Assembly (NCBI GenBank): GCA_947168485.1
Contig: CAMVLZ010000008.1
Coordinates: forward strand, 1-47,113
Origin: an uncultured Bacillota bacterium
GTDB taxonomy: Bacteria; Bacillota_I; Bacilli_A; RF39; UBA660
Direction of reading: 5' to 3'
Length of the DNA stretch: 47,113 bases
In this document: piece by piece, positions 18,601 to 24,818 of the stretch
How positions within the stretch are numbered: the stretch's first letter is position 1
Layout of the letters: every line of letters begins with the position of its first letter
Made by a program: the position numbers and the translations under genes
Notes under the pieces: model-generated
Told to the model about the DNA's origin: nothing
What the model saw: only the letters and a program-made list of their open reading frames with translations
The model's database searches: none

Positions 18601-19389
18601 TACTGTTGGAAGAGTTCCTGCTACTGCTGTCCAGTGAGCTGTATAACTCTTATTACCAGTACTTCCTTTTGCTATAGTTACACTTGTTTGATTTGTACTT
18701 CCATTACTTCCTGTCCATCCTGCAAATGTTTGTGCTTTTGTTGTATTTGCTCCTATTGTTACACTTCCACTAGCTGCATTCGCTCCACTAGTTGAATTAG
18801 CGTTTCCTTTAAATGTTAATGTTTTACTTGGAGCTTGTAATGTTATCGCATCACTTTCAACATTATAACTTGTAGGATTATTTGAATTATTTGTTCCATT
18901 ATTTAATGTATAACTTATAGTATAACTGCTTTTATTCCAATGAGCATATATTGTCGAATTACCATTTATTCTATATTTAGTATCAGAAGTAACTTTAGTT
19001 CCACCTGTTTCTTGTGTATACCATCCATCAAATCCATAACCTTCTTTTGTAGGAGTTGGTAAAGTTCCATATGTACCATTAAATGTTACAGATTTTGTCG
19101 CAATTGAACCATTTATTGTATATCCAGTAGTCGCAGGTATTACTCCTCCTTTAGAATCAACAGTTAAAGTATATGCTCTATTTGTACATTCTCTATATAA
19201 TTCATCTATTGCTTGTTTTAAAGTTGTAGCTGATAAATTACTATTTACATTCTTATAAAATACATTAGTACTAGAATACTTAATTACAGCAAATACTGCA
19301 GTTGAAGACAATATTAAACCAATCACTATTCCAAATAGTAATTCTTTATTAATGAATGATAAAATTTTGCTTCTAAAACTTTCTTTCAT
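12655..19389 (-). CDS. giant repeat-containing surface protein (cassette 1)
   Basis: 2244 aa. One N-terminal transmembrane anchor (about 17-36, LLFGIVIGLILSSTAVFAV) is followed by the cassette motif (VFYKNVNSNLSATT ... AIDELYREC). Then comes a Listeria-Bacteroides (InlB B-type, PF09479-like) repeat at about 72-150 (GYGFDGWYTQETGG ... TIYAHW). Three nearly identical 157-aa repeats span about 150-620, and about six Ser/Thr-rich repeats of 178-192 aa span 620-1800 (TYYAFYR, SATTS, STSA motifs). Another B-type repeat and a unique C-terminal domain (about 1880-2244) complete it. No sorting signal is seen, so it is probably N-terminally anchored with an outward fibre. Adhesion is inferred. The ATG has GGAG upstream, and it follows the 343-aa gene by 18 nt. 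Confidence 0.85.
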   Translation of the reverse strand: MKESFRSKILSFINKELLFGIVIGLILSSTAVFAVIKYSSTNVFYKNVNSNLSATTLKQAIDELYRECTNRAYTLTVDSKGGVIPATTGYTINGSIATKSVTFNGTYGTLPTPTKEGYGFDGWYTQETGGTKVTSDTKYRINGNSTIYAHWNKSSYTISYTLNNGTNNSNNPTSYNVESDAITLQAPSKTLTFKGNANSTSGANAASGSVTIGANTTKAQTFAGWTGSNGSTNQTSVTIAKGSTGNKSYTAHWTAVAGTLPTVTRAGYTCGWNTSSSGTTITYASGGTFPTSAISESMGSTVNLYAVCTRNTYSISYTLNNGTNNSNNPTSYNIESNEITLQAPSKTLTFKGNANSTSGANAASGSVTIGANTTKAQTFAGWTGSNGSTNQTSVTIAKGSTGNKSYTAHWTAVAGTLPTVTRAGYTCGWNTSSSGTTITYASGGTFPTSAISESMGSTVNLYAVCTRNTYSISYTLNNGTNNSNNPTSYNIESNEITLQAPSKTLTFKGNANSTSGANAASGSVTIGANTTKAQTFAGWTGSNGSTNQTSVTIAKGSTGNKSYTAHWTAVAGTLPTVTRAGYTCGWNTSSSGTTITYASGGTFPTSAISESMGSTVNLYAVCKPNTYTGTFYYQSNTTSGSTTVSSKTVSCTVSSGSNCSVTIPSEVRSSGGTYNNAYAGLSASTGNMTEAVSSSSTTVTLSSNKSYYSLYRTTINIYYPTSTSATTSKAVYQNQWLSSTSAMATTVLSTSTTGTSTNASEGALVSGYSLIGFNASASQNSATWSSIDALTKSDSNRTATRSVYQIEKKTETKTATFYYNNNTTCGGTTVATKTASGTQTIFLRPTSTSAAGTSVSNVSLTVPSEVTASKGPYNGSYVNVASAVNSMSAATVNTGTLTYYAFYRSNVTRYYASSTTATTSDTLYRNEVFTSTSAMKTVLATTNTGTSTNAAAKLAVSGYSTLVGFNTSASQNTQNSGATIGALATTCNTTVYEIDKKTETKTATFYYQSSATSGTCSVTSATATGTQTTFLRPTSTTAAGTSLSNGNITVPSAVSGSVGQYNNAYAGVATAVNSMTSATPNTGTLTYYAFYRANVTVYRPSSESATTSQQYYRNMALSSTSACGTTYLSTSNTGLSNTTPTLVSGYSFSSLRTAVNNGGTAYSVANAAKTNTTTFYVTETKSVTATYYYQSSATNETCSVASTTASGTKSLYPTSTTAATISNGAITVPSAVSGSVGQYNNAYAGVATGVNSMTAATSNTANTTYYAFYRTNVTVYRPSSESATTSQQFYRNMALSSTSACGTTYLSTSNTGLSNTTPTLVSGYSFSSLRTAVNNGGTAYSVANAAKINTTTFYVTETKNVTATYYYQSNTTSGTCSVTSTTASGTRTLYPSSTSAAATSNGSITIPSAVSNSVGQYNNAYAGVATGVNSMTAATSNTANTTYYAFYRTNVTVYRPSSESATTSQQYYRNMALSSTSACGTTYLSTSTTGLSNTTPTLVSGYSFSSLRTAVNNGGTSYTVANAANTNTTTFYVTETKSVTATYYYQSNTTSGTCSVTSTTASGTRTLYPSSTSAAVVSNGAITVPSAVSGSIGQYNNAYAGVATSTGSMTSATSNTANTTYYAFYRTNVTNYYWNSSKYSSRTLYRNMALSSTSACGTTYLSTSNTGLSNYSTAVGPGSSAWQGLSTGNDTTAEYTSVAGAAASNSTTLYSVYQMNVTYSKGSNVSSIGATSGSCKLVSSATANATTPNSCNVTLPSITANTGATVVGWNTTSGATTGTAVGSSYTLTSNSKTLYGNAKLNTYSVTYNAGGTCTGATGLPSAQEKKYGVDLKLTSTEPTCSGKAFLGWSTTSSATDTSTWYDGGTSYTSNAGLTLYAQFYDVDSLEKTYTTFLQSGDLNDSDSTGSDTSVTGGNAGAHNHTIPTKSGWTFKAVSSFDASTQIHIRTYQVSSGSVGIRHLVPASLTSSPTGGTYVHLLYAYNRTATTYSDSIDYRIRRLLQTRAVAIKYSEIKVKSNTEDNISNFSDADLCVRSSISDEIVTYAGFNLANASSNGTMVSRCGISHIDWYAESRKFYFHKSVKSVKPKIKITTYGLMVPGKNSQGVTFNPTSNKGLERYKALIDLNSTKSDYFPASYIKVSSKISGSTVTTTAWGSGTASKSLSIPNGKILGLVHFGVSNGTNGSNCSYASIAKAYISGVNTTSGTFNMTFYGGNKDYNTTSGKALTKVYGWGYALYLSSGSMTIS
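14522..17264 (-). repeat. Ser/Thr-rich tandem repeats of about 534-576 bp within the giant gene
   Basis: An equivalent anchor (the TYYAFYR or YYSLYR codons) recurs at about 14522, 15056, 15590, 16124, 16688 and 17264, giving periods of 534, 534, 534, 564 and 576 bp. All periods are multiples of three. Similarity is highest in the three 534-bp units. Confidence 0.8.
17002..17446 (-). repeat. DNA block identical to 28650-29094 in the paralogous giant gene
   Basis: By eye, about 445 bp are identical between the two giant genes at a constant offset of 11648, with scattered mismatches on both sides. This suggests recent gene conversion or a duplication junction. Confidence 0.8.
17531..18943 (-). 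repeat. three tandem 471-bp repeats (157 aa) in the giant gene
   Basis: Units begin at 17531, 18002 and 18473. The first two appear identical over all 471 bp. The third matches until about 18780 and then differs at scattered positions, so the array grew by recent unequal exchange. Confidence 0.9.
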
Positions 19390-19407
19390 ATTTTCTCCAA
19401 ACTAATT

Positions 19408-20439
19408 TTATTTATCTAAAGTATAAGGTTCATCTTTACTACCTTTTCCACCTTTTATTCCAATATTTGAATATAATGTAATTATTGGTCTTAAAGCATT
19501 ATAACTAGTATAATCATCCCAACTATATTCATCTAAATTATATCCACGTAATAAATTATTATGTAAAAGATTTCCTTCATCATCTATATTTCTTCCAGTA
19601 TAATAAGCTATCTTTGGATCAGTAGATATATCTCTTCCACGAGATGCTAACCAATAATTTCCTTTAACGTTAGTATCTACTGTATAAGCACATAATCCTG
19701 ATTCACAATAATTATCTACATTCTTATCATTTTTATATAAATCACTAACTAACAAATAATCTTTTAAATATAAAGTATCTCCATATTCTCCATTCATTAC
19801 TTCTGCCCCAGTACCAGTTGTATTATCATCTACTTCAAATAAATCAGAAGGAGTTGTTCCATCAAATGCACTTTTATTTATAATAGTTGAAGTTTGATCA
19901 TTAAAACCAATTATTCTAGCTCTAGAAGTATATCCATCTTTTTTATATTGATTAGCTATTTCTTGTAAACCACCAACTAAATTAGAATAACCTACTACTC
20001 CACTAAAATTAACTATATCACTAGAAACATATTCAGATACAGCATCCATAGTACCATTATCATTAACATTAATTACTCTCCATAAATTTAATTCATTTGG
20101 TTTAATTTCTTGATCTTCAGAGTAACCTGTATTCTCTTTACTAACAGTATAACTACTATTATCAGGTTCTAAAGTAAAATAATCTCCTACTTTCATTCTT
20201 CTAATTAGAGATTTTCTTATACTACCAACAGTATTTTTATTAATAGTATCTCCCCTACATAATAAATATAATTCATCTAAAGCATCTTGTACTTGAGTAG
20301 AACTCAATCCAGATACACTATTATCATAACTAACTTCATCACCAGAATATAAAATTGTCGCAGCAAAAACAAGACTTGGTACAGCAAGTCCTATTATTAA
20401 TCCAATAATAAAGCTAATACGTCTTTTTATATCTCTCAT
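19408..20439 (-). CDS. membrane-anchored surface protein with DUF6273-like domain (cassette 1)
   Basis: 343 aa. The N-terminal membrane segment (about 5-27, ISFIIGLIIGLAVPSLVFAA) is followed by the cassette motif EVSYDNSVSGLSSTQVQDALDELYLLC (about 33-60 in two parts). The extracytoplasmic domain carries GDYFTLEPD, ELNLWRVINVN, SGLCAY, YWLASRGRDIS and YNALRPIITLYS, which resembles DUF6273-type surface domains. It is the close paralog of the 346-aa protein of cassette 2. ATG at 20439 has GAGG 8 nt upstream; an ATG at 20454 is the alternative. It lies between the 86-aa gene and the giant gene, which indicates one operon. Function unknown; a fibre base or cap is a guess from order and shared motif. 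Confidence 0.78.
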   Translation of the reverse strand: MRDIKRRISFIIGLIIGLAVPSLVFAATILYSGDEVSYDNSVSGLSSTQVQDALDELYLLCRGDTINKNTVGSIRKSLIRRMKVGDYFTLEPDNSSYTVSKENTGYSEDQEIKPNELNLWRVINVNDNGTMDAVSEYVSSDIVNFSGVVGYSNLVGGLQEIANQYKKDGYTSRARIIGFNDQTSTIINKSAFDGTTPSDLFEVDDNTTGTGAEVMNGEYGDTLYLKDYLLVSDLYKNDKNVDNYCESGLCAYTVDTNVKGNYWLASRGRDISTDPKIAYYTGRNIDDEGNLLHNNLLRGYNLDEYSWDDYTSYNALRPIITLYSNIGIKGGKGSKDEPYTLDK

Positions 20440-20460
20440 ACTATAAAACCTCATTATAAA

Positions 20461-20721
20461 TTATGGACACAATGATTCATTCGCAATACAATCTACCATA
20501 CATTGACTATCAGTACAATTAACTCCTGTTCTAGAATTATCATAACTTACATTTTCAGCCCATACTTCATACTTATCATAATTTATATCACCAGATATTT
20601 TTATAGATTGATTAAGAGCACTATAACCAATACTAATAAACAAAGTCATTGAACATAAAGTTACTATAAACACAGTAATAAAAAATTTATAATTAGTTTT
20701 AGTAATCATATTCTTAACCAT
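20461..20721 (-). CDS. 86-aa one-TM Cys-rich peptide (cassette 1)
   Basis: A transmembrane helix or signal region (about 12-33) ends in SIGYSALNQSIKISGD, a cleavage-like region seen in Firmicute surface proteins. The roughly 50-residue exterior part is YEVWAENVSYDN followed by a segment aligned with the cassette motif but with extra cysteines (NCTDSQCMVDC ... SLCP), four Cys in all. The motif therefore looks like a disulfide-stabilised version of the one on the two larger partners. First gene of the cassette, with a strong promoter and a 15-nt leader. Its cassette 2 paralog has the same length and the same Cys positions. Confidence 0.75.
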   Translation of the reverse strand: MVKNMITKTNYKFFITVFIVTLCSMTLFISIGYSALNQSIKISGDINYDKYEVWAENVSYDNSRTGVNCTDSQCMVDCIANESLCP

Positions 20722-20741
20722 TATTCTCTCACCCTAATAAA

Positions 20742-20770
20742 ATTATAAATCAAAAATAATAATTATTCAA
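20742..20770 (-). promoter_or_regulatory. promoter of surface cassette 1
   Basis: -35 TTGAAT (20765-20770), 17-nt spacer, -10 TATAAT (20742-20747), about 20 nt before the start of the 86-aa gene. Confidence 0.75.
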
Positions 20771-20782
20771 TAATTAGGAATT

Positions 20783-20818
20783 AATAAAAAAAATAACTTT
20801 ATATTATAAAGTTATTTT
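20783..20818 (-). terminator. intrinsic terminator after the 174-aa gene
   Basis: Perfect 13-bp stem AAAATAACTTTAT / ATAAAGTTATTTT (20790-20818) followed by a T run. It separates this gene from cassette 1. Confidence 0.9.
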
Positions 20819-20826
20819 CTTATTAA

Positions 20827-21351
20827 TTATTTTTTCTTAAATAATTTTTTACCAAAACCTTTTTCTTTCTTAACTTGTTTTTTAGATACACAATCTATAA
20901 ATTGATATATATCATCACTCTTATGTACTTCTAATTTTTCATCAAAAGCAAACCATCTATTCATAACATTATTAATATATTGATAATTTTCATCAACTAT
21001 ACAAGATTGCATCTCATACTTTTGTAATTTTTCATCACTATCACAAAAAGTAATAGAACGTTTATAATTAGGAGTATCATCACTCTCATAAAAAGCTATT
21101 TGAACATAGTTTTCACTAGGTTTTAAGAAACTATCAACTACATCAATAGATACTTTTTTATTAATTTCATTTACTACTTCATCATAATTACCTTTCTTAT
21201 AAATAACAAACATTTGAAAATGTTCCATTCTATTAGAAAGTTTAACATCAACCGGTATAAAACTAAAATCATAGTCAGTACCTTCTACATTAGAAACTAA
21301 TTGCTTAATAGCACTTCCAGCAGTTACAAGATCTATAAAATTCTTTTTCAT
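20827..21351 (-). CDS. unknown 174-aa cytoplasmic protein
   Basis: Not recognised. A mixed alpha/beta protein (MKKNFIDLVTAGSAIKQL ... WFAFDEKLEVH) with a Lys-rich C-terminus (KKEKGFGKKLFKKK). No signal peptide or TM helix. The ATG at 21351 is chosen because GGAGG lies 8 nt upstream; the longer open frame to 21426 would run into the glyQS terminator and its coding end. It has an extended -10 promoter right after that terminator and its own strong terminator, so it is a single-gene unit. Confidence 0.7.
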   Translation of the reverse strand: MKKNFIDLVTAGSAIKQLVSNVEGTDYDFSFIPVDVKLSNRMEHFQMFVIYKKGNYDEVVNEINKKVSIDVVDSFLKPSENYVQIAFYESDDTPNYKRSITFCDSDEKLQKYEMQSCIVDENYQYINNVMNRWFAFDEKLEVHKSDDIYQFIDCVSKKQVKKEKGFGKKLFKKK

Positions 21352-21370
21352 ACTAAAACCTCCAAGGAAT

Positions 21371-21379
21371 ATTATACCA
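21371..21379 (-). promoter_or_regulatory. extended -10 promoter of the 174-aa gene
   Basis: TGG-TATAAT placed directly after the glyQS terminator U-tract; a poor TTTAAT lies at the -35 distance. Confidence 0.5.
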
Positions 21380-21380
21380 T

Positions 21381-21411
21381 AAAAAAGAAAAGAATTAAAA
21401 TTTAATTCTTT
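21381..21411 (-). terminator. intrinsic terminator of glyQS
   Basis: A-T-rich stem AAAGAATTAA / TTAATTCTTT (21389-21411) followed by T-rich sequence. The TAA stop (21395-21397) is inside the hairpin. Confidence 0.8.
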
Positions 21412-22771
21412 CTTTAACATAATCAACTACTTCATCTAATTTTAAAGTAATTTGTTCCATACTATCTCTATCTCTAATAGTAACTGTATTATTATTAACA
21501 GTTTCATCATCTATAGTAATACACCAAGGTGTACCTATAGCATCTGCTCTTCTATATCTTTTACCAATAGATCCAGAATCATCATAAGAACACATAAACT
21601 CTTTACTTAACAATTCAAATACTTCATTTGCTTTTTCACTATGATATTTCTTAGCTAATGGTAAAACACTAACTTTATATGGAGCAAGACTAGGAAGTAT
21701 TCTAAGTATTTCTCTACTATCTCCTTCTAATTCTTCTACATCATAAGCATCACAAAGTACTGCTAAGAAAAGTCTATCTACTCCAACACTAGGTTCTACT
21801 ACATAAGGAACATATTTCTCATTAGTTTCAGGATCTAAATATTTTTGTTCTACTTTAGAATGTTCTTGATGAACAGATAAATCATAATCAGTTCTATCAG
21901 CTATACCCCAAAGTTCTCCCCATCCCATTGGATACTTATATTCTATATCAGTAGTAGCCTTACTATAGAAAGATAACTCTTCAGGAGAATGATCTCTATA
22001 TCTTAAATTTTCATCTTTTAAACCTAATTGTTCTAAGAAATCTAAACATTTCTTTTTCCAATAAGCATGCCATTCTAAATCAGTATCAGGTTTACAGAAG
22101 AATTCATACTCCATTTGTTCAAATTCACGAGTTCTAAAGATAAAGTTACCAGGAGTAATCTCATTTCTAAAAGCCTTACCAATTTGTCCAATACCAAAAG
22201 GTATCTTAGCTCTTTGACTACGTAATACATTATTATAATTTACAAATATACCTTGAGCAGTCTCTCCTCTTAAATATACCTTAGATGCTGAATCTTCAGT
22301 AACACCAATATGAGTTTCAAATAATAAATTAAATTTTCTAATACTAGTAAAATCACTCTTACCACATTTAGGACAAGGAACTTTATTATCACTAATAAAC
22401 TTTTCTAATTTCTCATTATCCCATCCATCACCAGTTTCTTTTCCTTCAGTAAAATCTTCAATTAACTTATCAGCTCTATGTCTAGACTTACAATGTTTAC
22501 AATCAATTAATGGATCTGCGAATGACGCAACATGTCCTGATGCTACCCATACTTCAGGATTCATTATTATAGCAGCATCTAATCCATAACTATTCTTCTC
22601 TTCTTGAATAAACTTAGTCCACCAAGCTTTCTTAATATTTTCTTTAATCTCTTTTCCTAATGGACCATAATCCCAAGAATTAGATAATCCTCCATATATT
22701 TCACTTCCTTGAAATATAAAACCATATTGCTTACAATAATTTACTATTTTTTCCATAGTTAAATCTTTCAT
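21395..22771 (-). CDS. glyQS: glycyl-tRNA synthetase (single-chain type)
   Basis: Charges tRNA-Gly. 458 aa, the dimeric eukaryote-like form used by many Firmicutes. N-terminal GFIFQGSEIYGGLSNSWDYGP, a zinc-binding pair (CKHCKSRH near 87, CPKCGKSDF near 133), class II motif 2 (FRNEITPGNFIFRTREFEQ) and motif 3 (GVDRLFLAVL), and an anticodon-binding domain starting at LAPYKVSVLPL are all visible. The start overlaps the stop of the serine hydrolase gene (TAATG), so it is coupled to it. Control is most likely through the T-box leader two genes upstream. In related genomes glyQS follows recO directly; here cassette 2 and other genes are inserted between. Confidence 0.97.
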   Translation of the reverse strand: MKDLTMEKIVNYCKQYGFIFQGSEIYGGLSNSWDYGPLGKEIKENIKKAWWTKFIQEEKNSYGLDAAIIMNPEVWVASGHVASFADPLIDCKHCKSRHRADKLIEDFTEGKETGDGWDNEKLEKFISDNKVPCPKCGKSDFTSIRKFNLLFETHIGVTEDSASKVYLRGETAQGIFVNYNNVLRSQRAKIPFGIGQIGKAFRNEITPGNFIFRTREFEQMEYEFFCKPDTDLEWHAYWKKKCLDFLEQLGLKDENLRYRDHSPEELSFYSKATTDIEYKYPMGWGELWGIADRTDYDLSVHQEHSKVEQKYLDPETNEKYVPYVVEPSVGVDRLFLAVLCDAYDVEELEGDSREILRILPSLAPYKVSVLPLAKKYHSEKANEVFELLSKEFMCSYDDSGSIGKRYRRADAIGTPWCITIDDETVNNNTVTIRDRDSMEQITLKLDEVVDYVKERIKF

Positions 22772-24129
22772 TATATTTTCCTCCCATTCATATCTTTAAT
22801 AATCTTTATTTCTTTATCATTACCCATCATATTAAAATAATGATTTAAAAATCTTAATCTAATACTAGTAATAGCATTCATTCTAGTTATATTATCTAAA
22901 TCAATCATTCTTCTAGCATCTATCATATGATAAATCTCTTCAATACCATTTCTATTAAATCTAAAATCTTTAATAATAGGAATTGTACTTCTACCAGCTT
23001 CTCTTAATTTTCTATTATATTCATTTTCAAATTCAATTGCTTTTTCTAAAGATAAACTTGCTCCATTAGTTAATATAACACTACCTCCTGTTTTAGAAGA
23101 AACACCTTGCGTCCTAGTACTACCTTGAGTAGAATAACTACCTCTAGGTGAATGTACATCTATAAAAGTATCTTCTAGTCCATTTGGAGTAGTTACATAA
23201 GTATTACCAAATAACTTTCCTCTATTAAGAGCTAACCCATTAGGAAGATATGCTCCAGCTAATCCTTCACTATCTAATAAAGTTCCATTTTGAGTCATTT
23301 CATAAAATTTTAAGATATCATCACTAGAAGCAAATATTCCAGCATGACCAGAATGTCCACCTACTGATATAGCTTTAGGATCATTAACACCTAACTTATC
23401 AACATTAGAACTACCAGTAATAATAAACTTATCTAATTGATCTATTCTAGTCTCATCAAGACCTAATCCTTCCAATAACTCTTTATAAGTTTTTCCACTA
23501 ACTCTTTCAGCAACCTCTTTCATTACCATTAATCCAAAATCACTATATACATATTTCCCTCGAACCTGATCACCATTCTTATCTAATTTAACATGTATAT
23601 TGAATAATGCTTCATATGCTTCATCTATATCCTCCATTAAAGTCATATTACCAGGAGTTTCTAACTCTACAGTAAATCCCATTAATTCTCTAACAGAAAC
23701 ATCTTTTAAATTAACAAATCTATTATCTAAATTATATATTTTATCATCTAATTTAAAATAACCTTGTTTAATCATATTATACAAAATAACTTGAGTATAC
23801 ATCTTAGACATAGAAGCTATATCAAATAAAACATCTTCAGTCATTTTATTATTATCATCAACATTACCACCAAGTACTTTTAATTTAATATTCCCTTCAT
23901 TAATACCTATAGTATATCCAGGAACAATACTATTAGAAAATACTTTATCTATATAATCTAAATCATCTTTAATTATCTTATCAATAATCTCATATTCATC
24001 CATATCTTTACTAGAATAAATAATAGGAATAATCTTACTACATATACCATTTAACTCTTCCATACTAATATTAGGATAATCTTCCCTAACATCAGATATA
24101 AAATCATCCATTAACTTTATATAATTCAT
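22771..24129 (-). CDS. serine hydrolase, beta-lactamase class C / PBP-like family
   Basis: 452 aa, PF00144-type fold. Active-site motifs: SxxK as SMSK (Ser106, Lys109) in DIASMSKMYTQV, YSD (195-197) as the Y-x-N equivalent, and HSG (259-261) as the K-T-G equivalent. No signal peptide is visible, so it may be cytoplasmic, unlike most carboxypeptidases of this fold; an esterase or peptidase role is possible. The ATG has GGAGG 5 nt upstream. It lies between the LOG-like gene and glyQS with one base or an overlap on either side, so all three share the T-box leader. Confidence 0.85.
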   Translation of the reverse strand: MNYIKLMDDFISDVREDYPNISMEELNGICSKIIPIIYSSKDMDEYEIIDKIIKDDLDYIDKVFSNSIVPGYTIGINEGNIKLKVLGGNVDDNNKMTEDVLFDIASMSKMYTQVILYNMIKQGYFKLDDKIYNLDNRFVNLKDVSVRELMGFTVELETPGNMTLMEDIDEAYEALFNIHVKLDKNGDQVRGKYVYSDFGLMVMKEVAERVSGKTYKELLEGLGLDETRIDQLDKFIITGSSNVDKLGVNDPKAISVGGHSGHAGIFASSDDILKFYEMTQNGTLLDSEGLAGAYLPNGLALNRGKLFGNTYVTTPNGLEDTFIDVHSPRGSYSTQGSTRTQGVSSKTGGSVILTNGASLSLEKAIEFENEYNRKLREAGRSTIPIIKDFRFNRNGIEEIYHMIDARRMIDLDNITRMNAITSIRLRFLNHYFNMMGNDKEIKIIKDMNGRKI

Positions 24130-24130
24130 A

Positions 24131-24640
24131 TTATCCTCCTAAATATCTAATCAGATCATCACTATTATTAAATACTTTTATATAATCAAGAATACTATTC
24201 TTATTAAAATCATTCTTAATAGATTTACTAATCATTTTAATAATATCAGTATAATAATTATCTAAATTAAAAATAATAATATCTTTCTTATCAAAAGTAC
24301 GACTCTCTTCTAATATAGAAAATATTTCACATATAGTCCCAGTACCACCAGGTAATATTAATATCTTATCAGCCATATTATAAATAGTTTTAGTTCTATC
24401 AAAAGTACTATCTACATAACTAACTTTAATCTTATCAATAACTTCTTCTTTATAAATTGGTAATGTAACTAACTCTATATTTTTAAAATTATTAATTAAT
24501 ACTGAAAATATCCCATTATCATTAGTACCACCTATAATTAAATCATAATCTTTACTTAATACTTTAGATATCTTATCTATTTCATTTTTATAATTATCAT
24601 TTACTTCATTATTAGAAGTACAACCTATAAATATTTTCAT
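24131..24640 (-). CDS. LOG-like Rossmann protein (possible nucleotide phosphoribohydrolase)
   Basis: 169 aa. The N-terminal strand MKIFIGCTSNNEV and the motif LPGGTGTICEIF (97-108; PGGxGTxxE) are diagnostic of the LOG / lysine-decarboxylase-like group, whose characterised members release the base from nucleoside monophosphates. The Arg-Lys usually found before the motif is present as DRTK (81-84). Divergent and short, so the substrate is open. The ATG at 24640 follows GGAGG by 6 nt, directly after the T-box terminator U-tract. It is the first gene of the T-box operon with the serine hydrolase and glyQS. Confidence 0.78.
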   Translation of the reverse strand: MKIFIGCTSNNEVNDNYKNEIDKISKVLSKDYDLIIGGTNDNGIFSVLINNFKNIELVTLPIYKEEVIDKIKVSYVDSTFDRTKTIYNMADKILILPGGTGTICEIFSILEESRTFDKKDIIIFNLDNYYTDIIKMISKSIKNDFNKNSILDYIKVFNNSDDLIRYLGG

Positions 24641-24650
24641 AATTACCTCC

Positions 24651-24783
24651 AAAAAAAAGAATTCTAAATGAATTTGTAAGGACGAGTATTCCCGCGGTTC
24701 CACCTTACTTATTCATATAGAATCCCTTAATTAGTATATTGCTCTGAATGCGCCACCATTCGTCATCACATCAATCAATTTAT
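24651..24783 (-). promoter_or_regulatory. compact glycine T-box riboswitch
   Basis: The T-box core AAGGTGGAACCGCGGG (24691-24706) is unmistakable. The antiterminator folds as GTAAGG-[TGGAACC]-GCGGG-AATA-CTCGT-CCTTAC (24676-24708). The variable base of TGGN is A, pairing with discriminator U73 as in tRNA-Gly. Upstream there is room for only about 35 nt of Stem I: hairpin GAATG-GTGGCG-CATTC (24746-24761) with GGC (Gly) in its loop, flanked by GATGA and AGAG and closed by ATTG/CAAT. Eight T (24651-24658) follow a long stem (24659-24725). The predicted transcript start near 24783 confirms the short length. Confidence 0.85.
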
Positions 24784-24789
24784 ATGCAT

Positions 24790-24818
24790 ATTTTAACACT
24801 TTTAATTAATTATTTCAA
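24790..24818 (-). promoter_or_regulatory. promoter of the T-box operon
   Basis: -35 TTGAAA (24813-24818), 17-nt spacer, -10 TAAAAT (24790-24795). It overlaps the end of the inhibitor-like gene, so the T-box leader starts just after that gene. Confidence 0.7.

Noticed and set aside
12655-19389. CRISPR array or mobile-element repeats in the repeat-rich region
   Set aside because: Repeats are 471-576 bp, in frame and coding, without short palindromic units and spacers; no transposase or terminal inverted repeats seen.
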